Origin: Aliarcobacter sp. | GTDB taxonomy: Bacteria > Campylobacterota > Campylobacteria > Campylobacterales > Arcobacteraceae | Length of the DNA stretch: 7,080 nt | Assembly: GCA_023268955.1 (NCBI GenBank) | Contig: JALRJW010000082.1 | Span: 1-7,080 of the forward strand | Direction of reading: 5' to 3' | Shown: piece by piece, positions 1-6,412 of the stretch | How positions within the stretch are numbered: position 1 is the stretch's first letter | How the letters are laid out: each line of letters opens with the position of its first letter | The notes under the pieces: model-generated | Told to the model about the DNA's origin: nothing | The model's database searches: none | What the model saw: only the letters and a program-made list of their open reading frames with translations | Translations under genes and position numbers: made by a program

Positions 1-329
1 AAGAATTCATTTTCTCCACCAGGAAATGCTCTATTTAAATCAATATCATAAGATGGAAAACTTCTAGTAATACTATCAACTCCAAGGGAATTAACAGCAG
101 GATAAATATCAACTATACCTTTTAATTTATCCATATTTTCATTTAGCCATTTAGCTAATTGGAAAATTACTAATTGTCCTTCTAATTCATCACCATGAAT
201 TCCACTTACAATAGAAATTCTTTTTTTATTTTTTACAGATTTGTCGTCAGTTTCAAATCTAGTTCTTTTTATGCTTAACTTCTCTCCAACAGGTAACTGC
301 GAAGAGAAGATTTCAGTTGTTTGAACCAT
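1..329 (-). CDS. M14-family zinc hydrolase (aspartoacylase / succinylglutamate desuccinylase-like), 5' part only
   Basis: Only the first 109 codons are inside the window; the gene continues past the left edge. The translation begins MVQTTEIFSSQLPVGEKL and contains the zinc-binding signature SGIHGDELEG, with H45 and E48 as the first two zinc ligands. It then has a PAVN segment at 78-81, R89, and DLNRAFPG at 97-104, whose N99-R100 match the substrate-carboxylate-binding Asn-Arg of aspartoacylases. The third zinc ligand (His) would lie beyond the edge. Known members cleave N-acyl amino acids or C-terminal amino acids. The exact substrate cannot be read here. The ATG overlaps the TAA stop of the upstream alpha-E gene by one base (TAATG), and a GAGG sits just before it, so the start is secure and translation is probably coupled. 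Co-occurrence with the ATP-grasp and alpha-E genes suggests that it trims or hydrolyses the product or substrate of that ligase rather than acting in arginine catabolism (astE); this is inference. Confidence 0.88.
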   Translation of the reverse strand, partial: MVQTTEIFSSQLPVGEKLSIKRTRFETDDKSVKNKKRISIVSGIHGDELEGQLVIFQLAKWLNENMDKLKGIVDIYPAVNSLGVDSITRSFPSYDIDLNRAFPGGENEF

Positions 330-994
330 TATGCCTCTACAATAATTTTATTTATCTTAGCATTTATAGAAGTTAAAATTTCATCATATGAATCATTTTC
401 ATCATGAGGTTTGAATTTTGCATCTGGAGCTAAAATTTTTACAATTTTATCTATTTCCTCCATAACAACTAATGAAAACTCTTTATCTTTTCCTAATCTT
501 AAGTGAAAATCTACTTTTTCAACTAATTTTCCTAGTCTTATAAAATAATCACTGTTATTTCTTTTTTGTCTTCTTGTTAATTCACCCCAGATTTCACTAA
601 TCAGCGATAAAATATAATCAATAAATCTGCAATCAATATAAAAACTTGAGTGATTAGAATGTTTTAATAAATCTGCTAATTCAATTACTGAACCAAAAGC
701 TTCAGTATCCATATTTAATCTTGAAATAATTGCATTTTCTCTAGCACTAGCCATTAATTCATAAATATTTGAATTATGTTCTCCAAATATAGCTTCATTT
801 AAAAAATCTCTCGCATTTTCATATTCAATATCAATTCCAATTTTTTTGTAAAAATCTTTTCCTGAATCTTTATCAATATCAATGATTTTATCAAAGTGAT
901 ACACAACTTCTAAAAGTGTTGCTTCTATTCTTTCTAGGTATCTTCCAAACCAATATAAATTTGTTGCAACATTTGCAGTTAATAATTGTTCCAT
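329..994 (-). CDS. Alpha-E domain protein (COG2307-like), short form
   Basis: A 221-residue, mostly helical protein. The N-terminus carries the alpha-E hallmark: NLYWFGRYLERIE at 12-24. A second family-like stretch, ASARENA, lies at 82-88. An internal echo of the N-terminal motif, YFIRLGKLVEKVDFHLRL, lies at 150-167, matching the repeated LGRxxER helices typical of the family. No signal peptide or membrane segment is visible. Alpha-E proteins have no proven biochemical activity; they are known as near-constant partners of circularly permuted ATP-grasp enzymes and are thought to form a helical scaffold or to help ligation. Many family members are around 300 residues, so this one is compact. 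It starts 1 nt after the stop of the ATP-grasp gene and ends overlapping the start of the M14 gene, so it is the middle cistron of a coupled operon. Its ribosome binding site (GGAGAC just upstream) lies inside the end of the ATP-grasp gene. Confidence 0.88.
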   Translation of the reverse strand: MEQLLTANVATNLYWFGRYLERIEATLLEVVYHFDKIIDIDKDSGKDFYKKIGIDIEYENARDFLNEAIFGEHNSNIYELMASARENAIISRLNMDTEAFGSVIELADLLKHSNHSSFYIDCRFIDYILSLISEIWGELTRRQKRNNSDYFIRLGKLVEKVDFHLRLGKDKEFSLVVMEEIDKIVKILAPDAKFKPHDENDSYDEILTSINAKINKIIVEA

Positions 995-995
995 A

Positions 996-2360
996 TTAGT
1001 CTCCCATTACCCAAGTATCTTTAAATCCACCACCTTGAGATGAATTTACTAAATAATTACCAGCTTCAACGGCATATCTTGTAAGACCACAATTCCAAAC
1101 TTTTGGTTCTTCTGCCATAACGACATAAGCTCTAAAGTCTGCTTTTCTTAATACTACTTCTTCATTCATGTAGCACTCTTCATCATAAAATTCAATCAAT
1201 TCTTGAGCGATAAATCTTCTTGGATTTGATTTAATGATAGTTTTTAAATCTTCTATTTGAATTTTTGACATATTGTGACCAAACATTACGCCATATCCAC
1301 CTGCTTCAGCAACATCTTTGATAACTAGTTTTTCCATATTATCAAATACATATTTTCTATCTTCTTCAAAATATGGCAAGTAAGTTGGTGCATTTCTTAA
1401 AATTGCTTCTTCACCTAAATAGTATTCAATCATTTTAGGAACAAAATAATAGATACCTTTATCATCTGCAATCCCATTTCCAGGTGCATTCATAATTGCA
1501 ACATTTCCAGCAAAATATGCTTCCATTATTCCAGGAACACCAATTAAACTCTCTTTGTTGAAAAGATTTGGATCTAAGAAATCGTCATCTAATCTTCTAT
1601 AAACAGCACCAACTTTTATAAGTTTTCCATTGTAATTTTTAAAATATAAAACTTTATTTTTAACAACTAATTCATTTGATCTAACTAATTGCGCGCCAAT
1701 TTTCTTAGCTAAATATGCATGTTCATAATATGCTGAGTTAAATCTTCCTGGGGTTAAAACTACATTTATACCATCGCAATTTACATAATTCATAGCTTCA
1801 GCTAGCATAGAAGGATAATGTTTAATTGGCTTAATATTTAATTTTTCAAAAAAATCTGGATATATTTTTCTATATGTATCTCTAATTGATAAAGGATAAC
1901 TTGCACCACTTGGAACTCTTAAATTATCTTCCAAAATAACCCAGTCATCTGTAGCTGTATCTTTTACTAAATCAATACCATTAATATGCGTTCTAATTTT
2001 TTTGCTTGGAGAGAAACCTTCAACTTCTTTTAAATAACCTTGGGCTTGGTAAATAAATTCTTGAGGAATGACCTTGTCTTTAACGATTTTTTTGTCAGTG
2101 TATAAATCTTCTAAAAAAAGATTTAAAGCTTTTATTCTTTGAGATAGACCTTTGTCTAATTTATCAAACTCTTTTGAATCAATAATTCTTGGAATCACAT
2201 CAAAAGGTAATGACCTTTCTATAAAATTTCCATCTTTGTAAAGATTAAAATTCACCGCGAACTTGTCCATGTACTTTTGGAACTCGTCAACTTTTAACCT
2301 ATCTTGCTTTTGGAATATTTCCCAAAACAGATCAATCTTATTATTTTTTGCATCTAACAA
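996..2360 (-). CDS. Circularly permuted type-2 ATP-grasp protein (COG2308), TTG start
   Basis: A predicted ATP-dependent carboxylate-amine ligase of the circularly permuted ATP-grasp class. In the 454-aa numbering used here, family signatures are: LEDNLRVPSGASYPL at about 143-157; TPGRFNSAYYEH at 203-214; YRRLDDDFLDP at 254-264; MNAPGNGIADDKG at 290-302; the nucleotide-loop-like VIKDVAEAGGYGVMFG at 346-361; DFRAYVVM at 408-415; and NSSQGGGFKDTWV at 439-451 near the C-terminus. The protein is full length for the family, cytoplasmic, with no membrane segment. An in-frame ATG lies 21 nt upstream, but it has no ribosome binding site, and a perfect AGGAGGTG would then fall inside the coding region. 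I therefore place the start at the TTG six bases after AGGAGG. Substrates are unknown; family context points to synthesis of a small peptide or amide-linked modification. It is the first gene of a three-gene operon with alpha-E and M14 genes, separated from typA by a terminator. A weak -10-like TTTAAT at 2396-2401 could serve it. Confidence 0.93.
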   Translation of the reverse strand: MLDAKNNKIDLFWEIFQKQDRLKVDEFQKYMDKFAVNFNLYKDGNFIERSLPFDVIPRIIDSKEFDKLDKGLSQRIKALNLFLEDLYTDKKIVKDKVIPQEFIYQAQGYLKEVEGFSPSKKIRTHINGIDLVKDTATDDWVILEDNLRVPSGASYPLSIRDTYRKIYPDFFEKLNIKPIKHYPSMLAEAMNYVNCDGINVVLTPGRFNSAYYEHAYLAKKIGAQLVRSNELVVKNKVLYFKNYNGKLIKVGAVYRRLDDDFLDPNLFNKESLIGVPGIMEAYFAGNVAIMNAPGNGIADDKGIYYFVPKMIEYYLGEEAILRNAPTYLPYFEEDRKYVFDNMEKLVIKDVAEAGGYGVMFGHNMSKIQIEDLKTIIKSNPRRFIAQELIEFYDEECYMNEEVVLRKADFRAYVVMAEEPKVWNCGLTRYAVEAGNYLVNSSQGGGFKDTWVMGD

Positions 2361-2364
2361 GTTA

Positions 2365-2372
2365 CACCTCCT
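2365..2372 (-). promoter_or_regulatory. Strong Shine-Dalgarno that sets the TTG start of the ATP-grasp gene
   Basis: The minus strand reads AGGAGGTG followed by TAAC and then TTG at 2360-2358. A complementary match this long to the 16S 3' end, with a 6-nt gap between AGGAGG and TTG, is the best ribosome binding site in the window. The ATG at 2381-2379 would place this sequence within codons 4 to 6 and is preceded only by A/T-rich sequence. Confidence 0.75.
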
Positions 2373-2381
2373 GCCTAACAT

Positions 2382-2495
2382 TAAATGATAGTACGATTAA
2401 AATAAAACGAACCTAAATAATTTCAGCGTTTTTAAAGTTTCCTGTACAGAAAATAAACAATAAGCTTGTAAAAGTATATTTTTTTGTGTTTTTGT
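2382..2495 (-). promoter_or_regulatory. Leader/promoter region of the ATP-grasp cassette, with a 16-bp near-palindrome
   Basis: This region must carry the promoter of the ATP-grasp cassette if the upstream terminator is efficient. No consensus promoter is visible. The best -10 candidate is TTTAAT (2401-2396, minus), which would give a leader of about 29 nt to the TTG, without a good -35 box. A near-perfect palindrome TTTCCTGTACAGAAAA (2438-2453, core CTGTACAG, one mismatched pair) lies upstream of it and could be a regulator site. Both assignments are tentative. Confidence 0.25.
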
Positions 2496-2533
2496 TATAA
2501 AAAAAGGGAAGAGATAAAAAATCTCTTCCCTTT
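2496..2533 (-). terminator. Intrinsic terminator of typA
   Basis: A perfect 13-bp stem, AAAGGGAAGAGAT paired with ATCTCTTCCCTTT (arms 2503-2515 and 2521-2533), has a 5-nt loop. On the minus strand it is followed by a run of seven T (2505-2499). It begins about 50 nt after the typA stop and is oriented to end typA transcription before the ATP-grasp cassette. On the plus strand there is no T run, so it is one-directional. Confidence 0.9.
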
Positions 2534-2584
2534 ATAATGACTATATTTAGAATAAATTATTTAACAATAATTTCTATAGAAAAA

Positions 2585-4399
2585 TTAAGCAAATTTCTCT
2601 TTTTTAGCAGTTCTTTTTCTAACTGTTGGATCTAATTCTCTTTTTCTTACTCTAATTGATAATGGAGTAACTTCAACTAACTCGTCATCTTCAATCCACT
2701 CTAATGCATTTTCTAAAGACATAACTTTTGGTGGAACTAATTTAATAGCTTCATCAGCACCTGAAGATCTAACGTTAGATTGTTGTTTTCCTTTAATAGG
2801 GTTAACATCTAAATCATTATCTTTTGCGTGTTGACCAATTACCATTCCAACATATACTTTATCTTGAGGTTTAATGAACATAATACCTCTATCTTGTAAG
2901 TTGAAAATTGAGTAACCTAAAGCTTCTCCATTTTCCATAGAAACTAAAGCACCATTTTTTCTAGATTCAACTGTTCCTGAATGTGGTCTAAACTCTAAGA
3001 ATGAGTGGTTCATAACACCCTCACCTTTTGTTTCAGTTAAGAACTCTGTTCTAATACCAATTAATCCTCTTGCAGGAATTTCAAACTCTAACCTTGTATA
3101 ACCTTCACCCATTGGTACCATGTTTGTCATAGTAGCTTTTCTTTTTCCAAGTTTTTCAATAATTGCACCTGAAAATTCATCTGGTGTATCAATAACAAGA
3201 TGCTCAAATGGCTCCATTTTAACACCATTTTCTTCTCTAATAATAACTTCTGGTCTTCCAATAGAGAACTCAAAACCTTCTCTTCTCATATTTTCAGCCA
3301 AAATAGTAATTTGAAGCTCACCTCTTCCGTTTACTTTAAATTTACCTTCACCAATTTGCTCATAATTCATAGCAATATTAGTGTTCATTTCAGAAGCTAA
3401 TCTTTCATTGATTTTATTTGAAGTAACAAATTTACCTTCAGTTCCTGCTAATGGACCATCGTTAACTGCAAAAGTTACAGATAAAGTTGGCTCTTCAATG
3501 TGCATAGGATCAAGTGGCATTGGATTAGCTGGGTCACATAAAGAATCTCCAACATCAATAGTTTCAAATCCAGCAACAGCAACGATATCACCTGTTCCAG
3601 CTGTTTTGATATCAAATCTTTCCATACCTTTAAAACCAATAAGTTTAGTAACTCTACCTTTGATTTTTTCACCATCAGCTTTACATAAAACAACTGTTTC
3701 ACCCATAGAAATAGTACCATTAAAGATTCTAGCGATACCAATTTTACCAATGAAGTTATCATAGTCAAGTGTAAATACTTGAAGTTGTAAACCATTTTCA
3801 TCAGCACCTTGTGGTTTTGGAACTTCTTTTAAAATAGTTTGGAATAATGGTGTTAAATCTTTGTTTTCATCTTCTAAAGCTAACTTAGCATATCCATCTC
3901 TAGCTGCTGCATAAACAACTGGGAATTCTAATTGCTCTTCTGTTGCATCCATGTTTGCAAAAAGGTCAAATACCTCATCAATAACTCTATCAGGCTCTCC
4001 ACCTGGTTTATCAATTTTATTGATAACAACGATTGGTCTGTGTCCTAATGATAAAGCTTTTTTAACAACGAATTTTGTTTGAGGCATAACACCTTCTTGT
4101 GCATCAACAAGAAGTAAAACAGAGTCAACCATTTTTAAAACCCTCTCAACTTCTCCACCAAAATCGGCGTGACCTGGAGTGTCAATAATGTTAATTCTAA
4201 CACCTTCATAATCAATTGCAGTGTTTTTAGAAAGAATTGTAATACCTCTTTCTTTTTCAATAGCATTACTATCCATTACTCTTTCATCAACGTTTGCGTG
4301 TGAAGCGAAAGTTCCAGATTGTTTTAATAACTCATCAACAAGTGTCGTTTTACCGTGGTCAACGTGTGCGATTACGGCAATATTTCTAATATCTCTCAT
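2585..4399 (-). CDS. typA: Translational GTPase TypA/BipA
   Basis: A 604-residue member of the EF-G/LepA GTPase group, close to the usual BipA length (about 607). The G domain shows G1 AHVDHGKT at 11-18, G2 region ERGITI at 50-55, G3 DTPGH at 73-77, and G4 NKID at 127-130. The G5 region is AAAR at 164-167. It is followed by a beta-barrel domain from about 205, the EF-G-like domains, and the BipA-specific C-terminal region ending in a basic tail (RVRKRELDPTVRKR at 583-596). BipA binds the 70S ribosome and acts in 50S subunit assembly and adaptation to cold and other stress. The start ATG follows a short leader with a weak purine stretch (AAAGAGAA). A nearby ATG at 4403 is out of frame. The gene has its own promoter and a strong terminator, so it is probably monocistronic, and it is divergent from the transporter-glsA pair. 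It looks intact, with no sign of transfer. Confidence 0.97.
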   Translation of the reverse strand: MRDIRNIAVIAHVDHGKTTLVDELLKQSGTFASHANVDERVMDSNAIEKERGITILSKNTAIDYEGVRINIIDTPGHADFGGEVERVLKMVDSVLLLVDAQEGVMPQTKFVVKKALSLGHRPIVVINKIDKPGGEPDRVIDEVFDLFANMDATEEQLEFPVVYAAARDGYAKLALEDENKDLTPLFQTILKEVPKPQGADENGLQLQVFTLDYDNFIGKIGIARIFNGTISMGETVVLCKADGEKIKGRVTKLIGFKGMERFDIKTAGTGDIVAVAGFETIDVGDSLCDPANPMPLDPMHIEEPTLSVTFAVNDGPLAGTEGKFVTSNKINERLASEMNTNIAMNYEQIGEGKFKVNGRGELQITILAENMRREGFEFSIGRPEVIIREENGVKMEPFEHLVIDTPDEFSGAIIEKLGKRKATMTNMVPMGEGYTRLEFEIPARGLIGIRTEFLTETKGEGVMNHSFLEFRPHSGTVESRKNGALVSMENGEALGYSIFNLQDRGIMFIKPQDKVYVGMVIGQHAKDNDLDVNPIKGKQQSNVRSSGADEAIKLVPPKVMSLENALEWIEDDELVEVTPLSIRVRKRELDPTVRKRTAKKEKFA

Positions 4400-4427
4400 A
4401 CATTCTCTTTGGTGTAAATTTTTCGCG

Positions 4428-4444
4428 ATTATATCTAAATTATA
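4428..4444 (-). promoter_or_regulatory. typA promoter: two TATAAT elements 11 nt apart
   Basis: The minus strand has perfect TATAAT at 4433-4428 and again at 4444-4439. The downstream copy would start transcription near 4421, giving a leader of about 20 nt before the typA ATG. No TTGACA-like -35 is found at 17 nt; phased A/T-rich elements in place of a -35 box are known for Campylobacter sigma-70 promoters. Confidence 0.6.
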
Positions 4445-4446
4445 CT
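4441..4446 (+). promoter_or_regulatory. Candidate -10 for the transporter-glsA pair
   Basis: TATACT matches the -10 consensus at five of six positions and overlaps the upstream typA -10 on the other strand. It would give a leader of about 65 nt. An alternative, GATAAT at 4508-4513, would give an essentially leaderless message and leave the GGAG site untranscribed, so it is less likely. No convincing -35 is seen for either. Confidence 0.3.
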
Positions 4447-4467
4447 TACATACTCTATTTTGTAAGT
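4444..4467. repeat. 24-bp interrupted dyad between divergent genes (candidate operator)
   Basis: Perfect 7-bp inverted arms ACTTACA (4444-4450) and TGTAAGT (4461-4467) are separated by 10 nt. The site lies just upstream of the typA -10 elements and overlaps the candidate plus-strand -10, which is a good location for a dimeric regulator acting on both directions. No T run follows either side, so it is not a terminator. I do not recognise the regulator. Confidence 0.4.
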
Positions 4468-4518
4468 TTTTTTCAACAAATTGGTTACAAAAAAGGGTAA
4501 ATTTGGAGATAATACACT

Positions 4519-5370
4519 ATGAGTTTTATATATATGTTTTTTCACGCTTTTTTTGAAAGTCTAATTTATAAGAAATTAAATAGCATTGAAAATAGAAATT
4601 TTCATTCAAGTATGATGTTTTTAATCTCTGCTTTTGTTTTGTTTTTTGTTTACTTATTTTATTTTGGGTTTAATGAAAATGATTTTTCTTTTTTGCAAGA
4701 ATGGAAATTTTATTTATTAACAGTATTAGAAATATTTGTCTTTTACTTATATAGAGAAAATTATTATCAAAATAAAAGCAACTATACTATGATAAGTATG
4801 TTTGTATTTTCTACAATATATCTCATGCCCATTTTAGCTTTTATTTACAATCCAATTTTCAACTTTAATGAAACACTGGATATTAAATACAGTTCTTTTT
4901 ATGAAGCATTTATATTTTCATTGATTTTGTTTTTTCTAAGTTCTATTTATTATGCTAGTAAAATTAAAAATAAAGAGGTAAAAAACCTTAAATTGCTTAT
5001 TTTGCTTTTAATTGTTTTACTAAATACTATGTATTTTTCTGTAAAAGTTGTTCAAACTTTCAATGGAATTTTAGTTTACAGTTTTATTCAAATCGTTATT
5101 GCTATTTATTTTTTAGTACTTTGCAAAAATGAATCAAAACAAATAAGTCTCAAAAGAGTTGGACTATATCTTGCTTGGCCTGTTCTTTTTATATTTTATG
5201 TACTAGCGGCTTCCATAATAGCTGTTGAGTTTATTACAATATTTAAAAGAGTATCTCAAATAATAAGTGCTATGATTCTTGATAAAAAAGTTTACAGAAA
5301 AGATTTTATTTTAATTGCTTTAATAATTTTAGTTTCAATATGCTTTTACCTATATAAATTAAACCAATAG
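4519..5370 (+). CDS. Integral membrane protein, probable divergent EamA/DMT-type transporter
   Basis: A 283-residue, very hydrophobic protein with about ten predicted membrane helices, judged by eye at roughly 1-17, 31-50, 62-80, 91-112, 126-146, 157-174, 183-201, 214-232, 234-253 and 261-279. Length, helix count and the C-terminal pattern (a helix, then LDKKVYRKD at 254-262, then a final helix) resemble the end of EamA/DMT transporters, where a short acidic loop precedes the last helix. There is no strong sequence motif, so the family call is tentative. DMT proteins often export amino acids or metabolites. The ATG at 4519 is preceded by GGAG at 4505-4508 with a 10-nt gap; an in-frame ATG at 4534 lacks such a site. 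glsA begins 8 nt after the stop, so the two are almost certainly co-transcribed, pointing to a possible link with glutamine, glutamate or ammonia. It could equally be an uncharacterised membrane protein. Confidence 0.8.
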   Translation: MSFIYMFFHAFFESLIYKKLNSIENRNFHSSMMFLISAFVLFFVYLFYFGFNENDFSFLQEWKFYLLTVLEIFVFYLYRENYYQNKSNYTMISMFVFSTIYLMPILAFIYNPIFNFNETLDIKYSSFYEAFIFSLILFFLSSIYYASKIKNKEVKNLKLLILLLIVLLNTMYFSVKVVQTFNGILVYSFIQIVIAIYFLVLCKNESKQISLKRVGLYLAWPVLFIFYVLAASIIAVEFITIFKRVSQIISAMILDKKVYRKDFILIALIILVSICFYLYKLNQ

Positions 5371-5378
5371 AAGTTGCC

Positions 5379-6296
5379 ATGAATTATGAAAATATTTTAA
5401 AAGAGATTTACGAAGAGATTCAACCCTATTTAGAACAAGGTCATTTGCCTGATTATATTCCAGCTTTAAAAAATGTAAAAGCTGATGATTTTGCAATGAG
5501 TTTAATAACTTTAGATGGTCAAGAACACCATATAGGTTGCTGTGATAAAAAGTTTTCTATTCAAAGTATTTCAAAACTTTTTTCTTTTACTATTGCTTTA
5601 GATAAATATAAAAAAGAGCTTTACAAAAGAGTTGGCCATGAGCCTTCTGGAAACCCATTTAATTCTTTAGTTCAACTTGAATATGAAAAAGGAATTCCTA
5701 GAAATCCATTTATAAACGCTGGAGCGATTGTTACAACAGATAGTTTAGTTTCAATTTATAAAGAAAAAACCTTTGAAACTATTTTAGAATTTATTAAAAA
5801 CAGTTCAACTTGTCAAGATTTAGAGATAAATGAAGAAATTTATGAATCTGAATTAGCCCATGGATTTAGAAATTTCGCATTAATTAACATGATGAAAAGT
5901 TTTAACAATATTGATAATGACATTGATTTAGTAATTCAAAGCTATTTTAAACAATGCTCAATCATGATGAATACAAAACAACTTGCAAAATCAATTCTAT
6001 TTTTAGCAAATCATGGAATAAATCCCTTAACAAATGAACAAGTTATTACTGTTTCTCAAGCAAAAAGAATTAACTCATTAATGCTTACTTGCGGTCATTA
6101 TGACGCTAGTGGAGATTTTGCTTTTAAAGTTGGATTGCCAGGCAAAAGTGGTGTTGGTGGTGGAATTATTGCTTTAATTCCTCAAAAAATGGCACTTTGT
6201 GTTTATAGTCCGAAACTAAATAAACAAGGAAATTCATTAGTTGGAACAAAGGCTTTAGAGTTGTTTACAACGAAAACTGGCCTATCTATTTTTTAA
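5379..6296 (+). CDS. glsA: Glutaminase A
   Basis: Hydrolyses L-glutamine to L-glutamate and ammonia in the cytoplasm. The 305-residue protein has the usual length of bacterial glutaminases, which share the serine beta-lactamase-like fold. The catalytic Ser-x-x-Lys is S63-I-S-K66 within FSIQSISKLF. Other conserved active-site residues are present: N113 in INAGA, E158, N165 in HGFRN, Y189 in SYFKQCS, Y241 in CGHYDASG, and the LPGKSGVGGGI loop at 253-263 with V259. All expected residues are intact, so activity is likely. The protein lacks the C-terminal STAS or ankyrin extensions found in some homologues. The ATG follows only a weak AGAAG, 8 nt after the stop of the membrane-protein gene, consistent with translational coupling. 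No clear terminator follows. The product could support nitrogen supply, glutamate pools or acid tolerance; which of these applies is not shown by the sequence. Confidence 0.96.
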   Translation: MNYENILKEIYEEIQPYLEQGHLPDYIPALKNVKADDFAMSLITLDGQEHHIGCCDKKFSIQSISKLFSFTIALDKYKKELYKRVGHEPSGNPFNSLVQLEYEKGIPRNPFINAGAIVTTDSLVSIYKEKTFETILEFIKNSSTCQDLEINEEIYESELAHGFRNFALINMMKSFNNIDNDIDLVIQSYFKQCSIMMNTKQLAKSILFLANHGINPLTNEQVITVSQAKRINSLMLTCGHYDASGDFAFKVGLPGKSGVGGGIIALIPQKMALCVYSPKLNKQGNSLVGTKALELFTTKTGLSIF

Positions 6297-6325
6297 AATA
6301 ACCCTTTTTAAACTCTTAAAATATC

Positions 6326-6349
6326 GAATATGAATAAAAATTCATATTC
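6326..6349. repeat. Perfect inverted repeat upstream of the ABC permease gene
   Basis: GAATATGAAT and ATTCATATTC form perfect 10-bp arms around a 4-nt AAAA centre. No T run follows on the plus strand, so it is a poor terminator for glsA. A second, smaller palindrome, ATGAATTCAT, lies at 6358-6367 and shares the ATGAAT half-site, making a regulator binding region plausible. Confidence 0.45.
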
Positions 6350-6353
6350 AAGT

Positions 6354-6404
6354 CATAATGAATTCATAATTTTTTTCTAAACTATCATAATCAAGTAATT
6401 AGGA
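6354..6404 (+). promoter_or_regulatory. Promoter and ribosome binding region of the ABC permease gene
   Basis: CATAAT, one base from the -10 consensus, occurs at 6354, 6365 and 6386, that is, spaced 11 and 21 nt, on about the same helical face. The copy at 6386-6391 would start transcription near 6398. AGGAAAG at 6401-6407 (AGGA ending 8 nt before the ATG) is a good ribosome binding site for the start at 6413. No proper -35 box is visible. Confidence 0.4.
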
Positions 6405-6412
6405 AAGAATTT

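Noticed and set aside
1..329. Arginine-catabolic astE as the identity of the M14 gene
   Set aside because: No other ast genes are present, and the gene is coupled to the alpha-E and ATP-grasp genes; the visible motifs are shared by the whole aspartoacylase-like family.
3120..3764. Three plus-strand open frames (3120-3314, 3200-3400, 3381-3764) opposite typA
   Set aside because: They lie wholly antisense to a strongly conserved gene, overlap one another, have no ribosome binding sites, and encode low-complexity sequence with no recognisable family.
3475..3807. Minus-strand 110-codon frame inside typA
   Set aside because: It is a frame-shifted shadow of typA with a leucine-rich composition produced by the A/T-rich codons; typA itself is continuous here.
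3408..3920. G5 motif of TypA reads AAAR instead of the more familiar SA-containing form
   Set aside because: G5 is the least conserved GTPase motif, all other G motifs are intact, and this is probably ordinary lineage variation.
4221..4556. Plus-strand 111-codon frame across the typA start and the intergenic region
   Set aside because: It is antisense to the conserved typA G domain, runs through both promoters and overlaps the start of the membrane-protein gene in another frame.
6326..6349. Inverted repeat as the glsA terminator
   Set aside because: The stem is A/T-rich with only two G-C pairs, and is followed by AAGTCATAATG rather than a T run, so an operator or simple dyad fits better.
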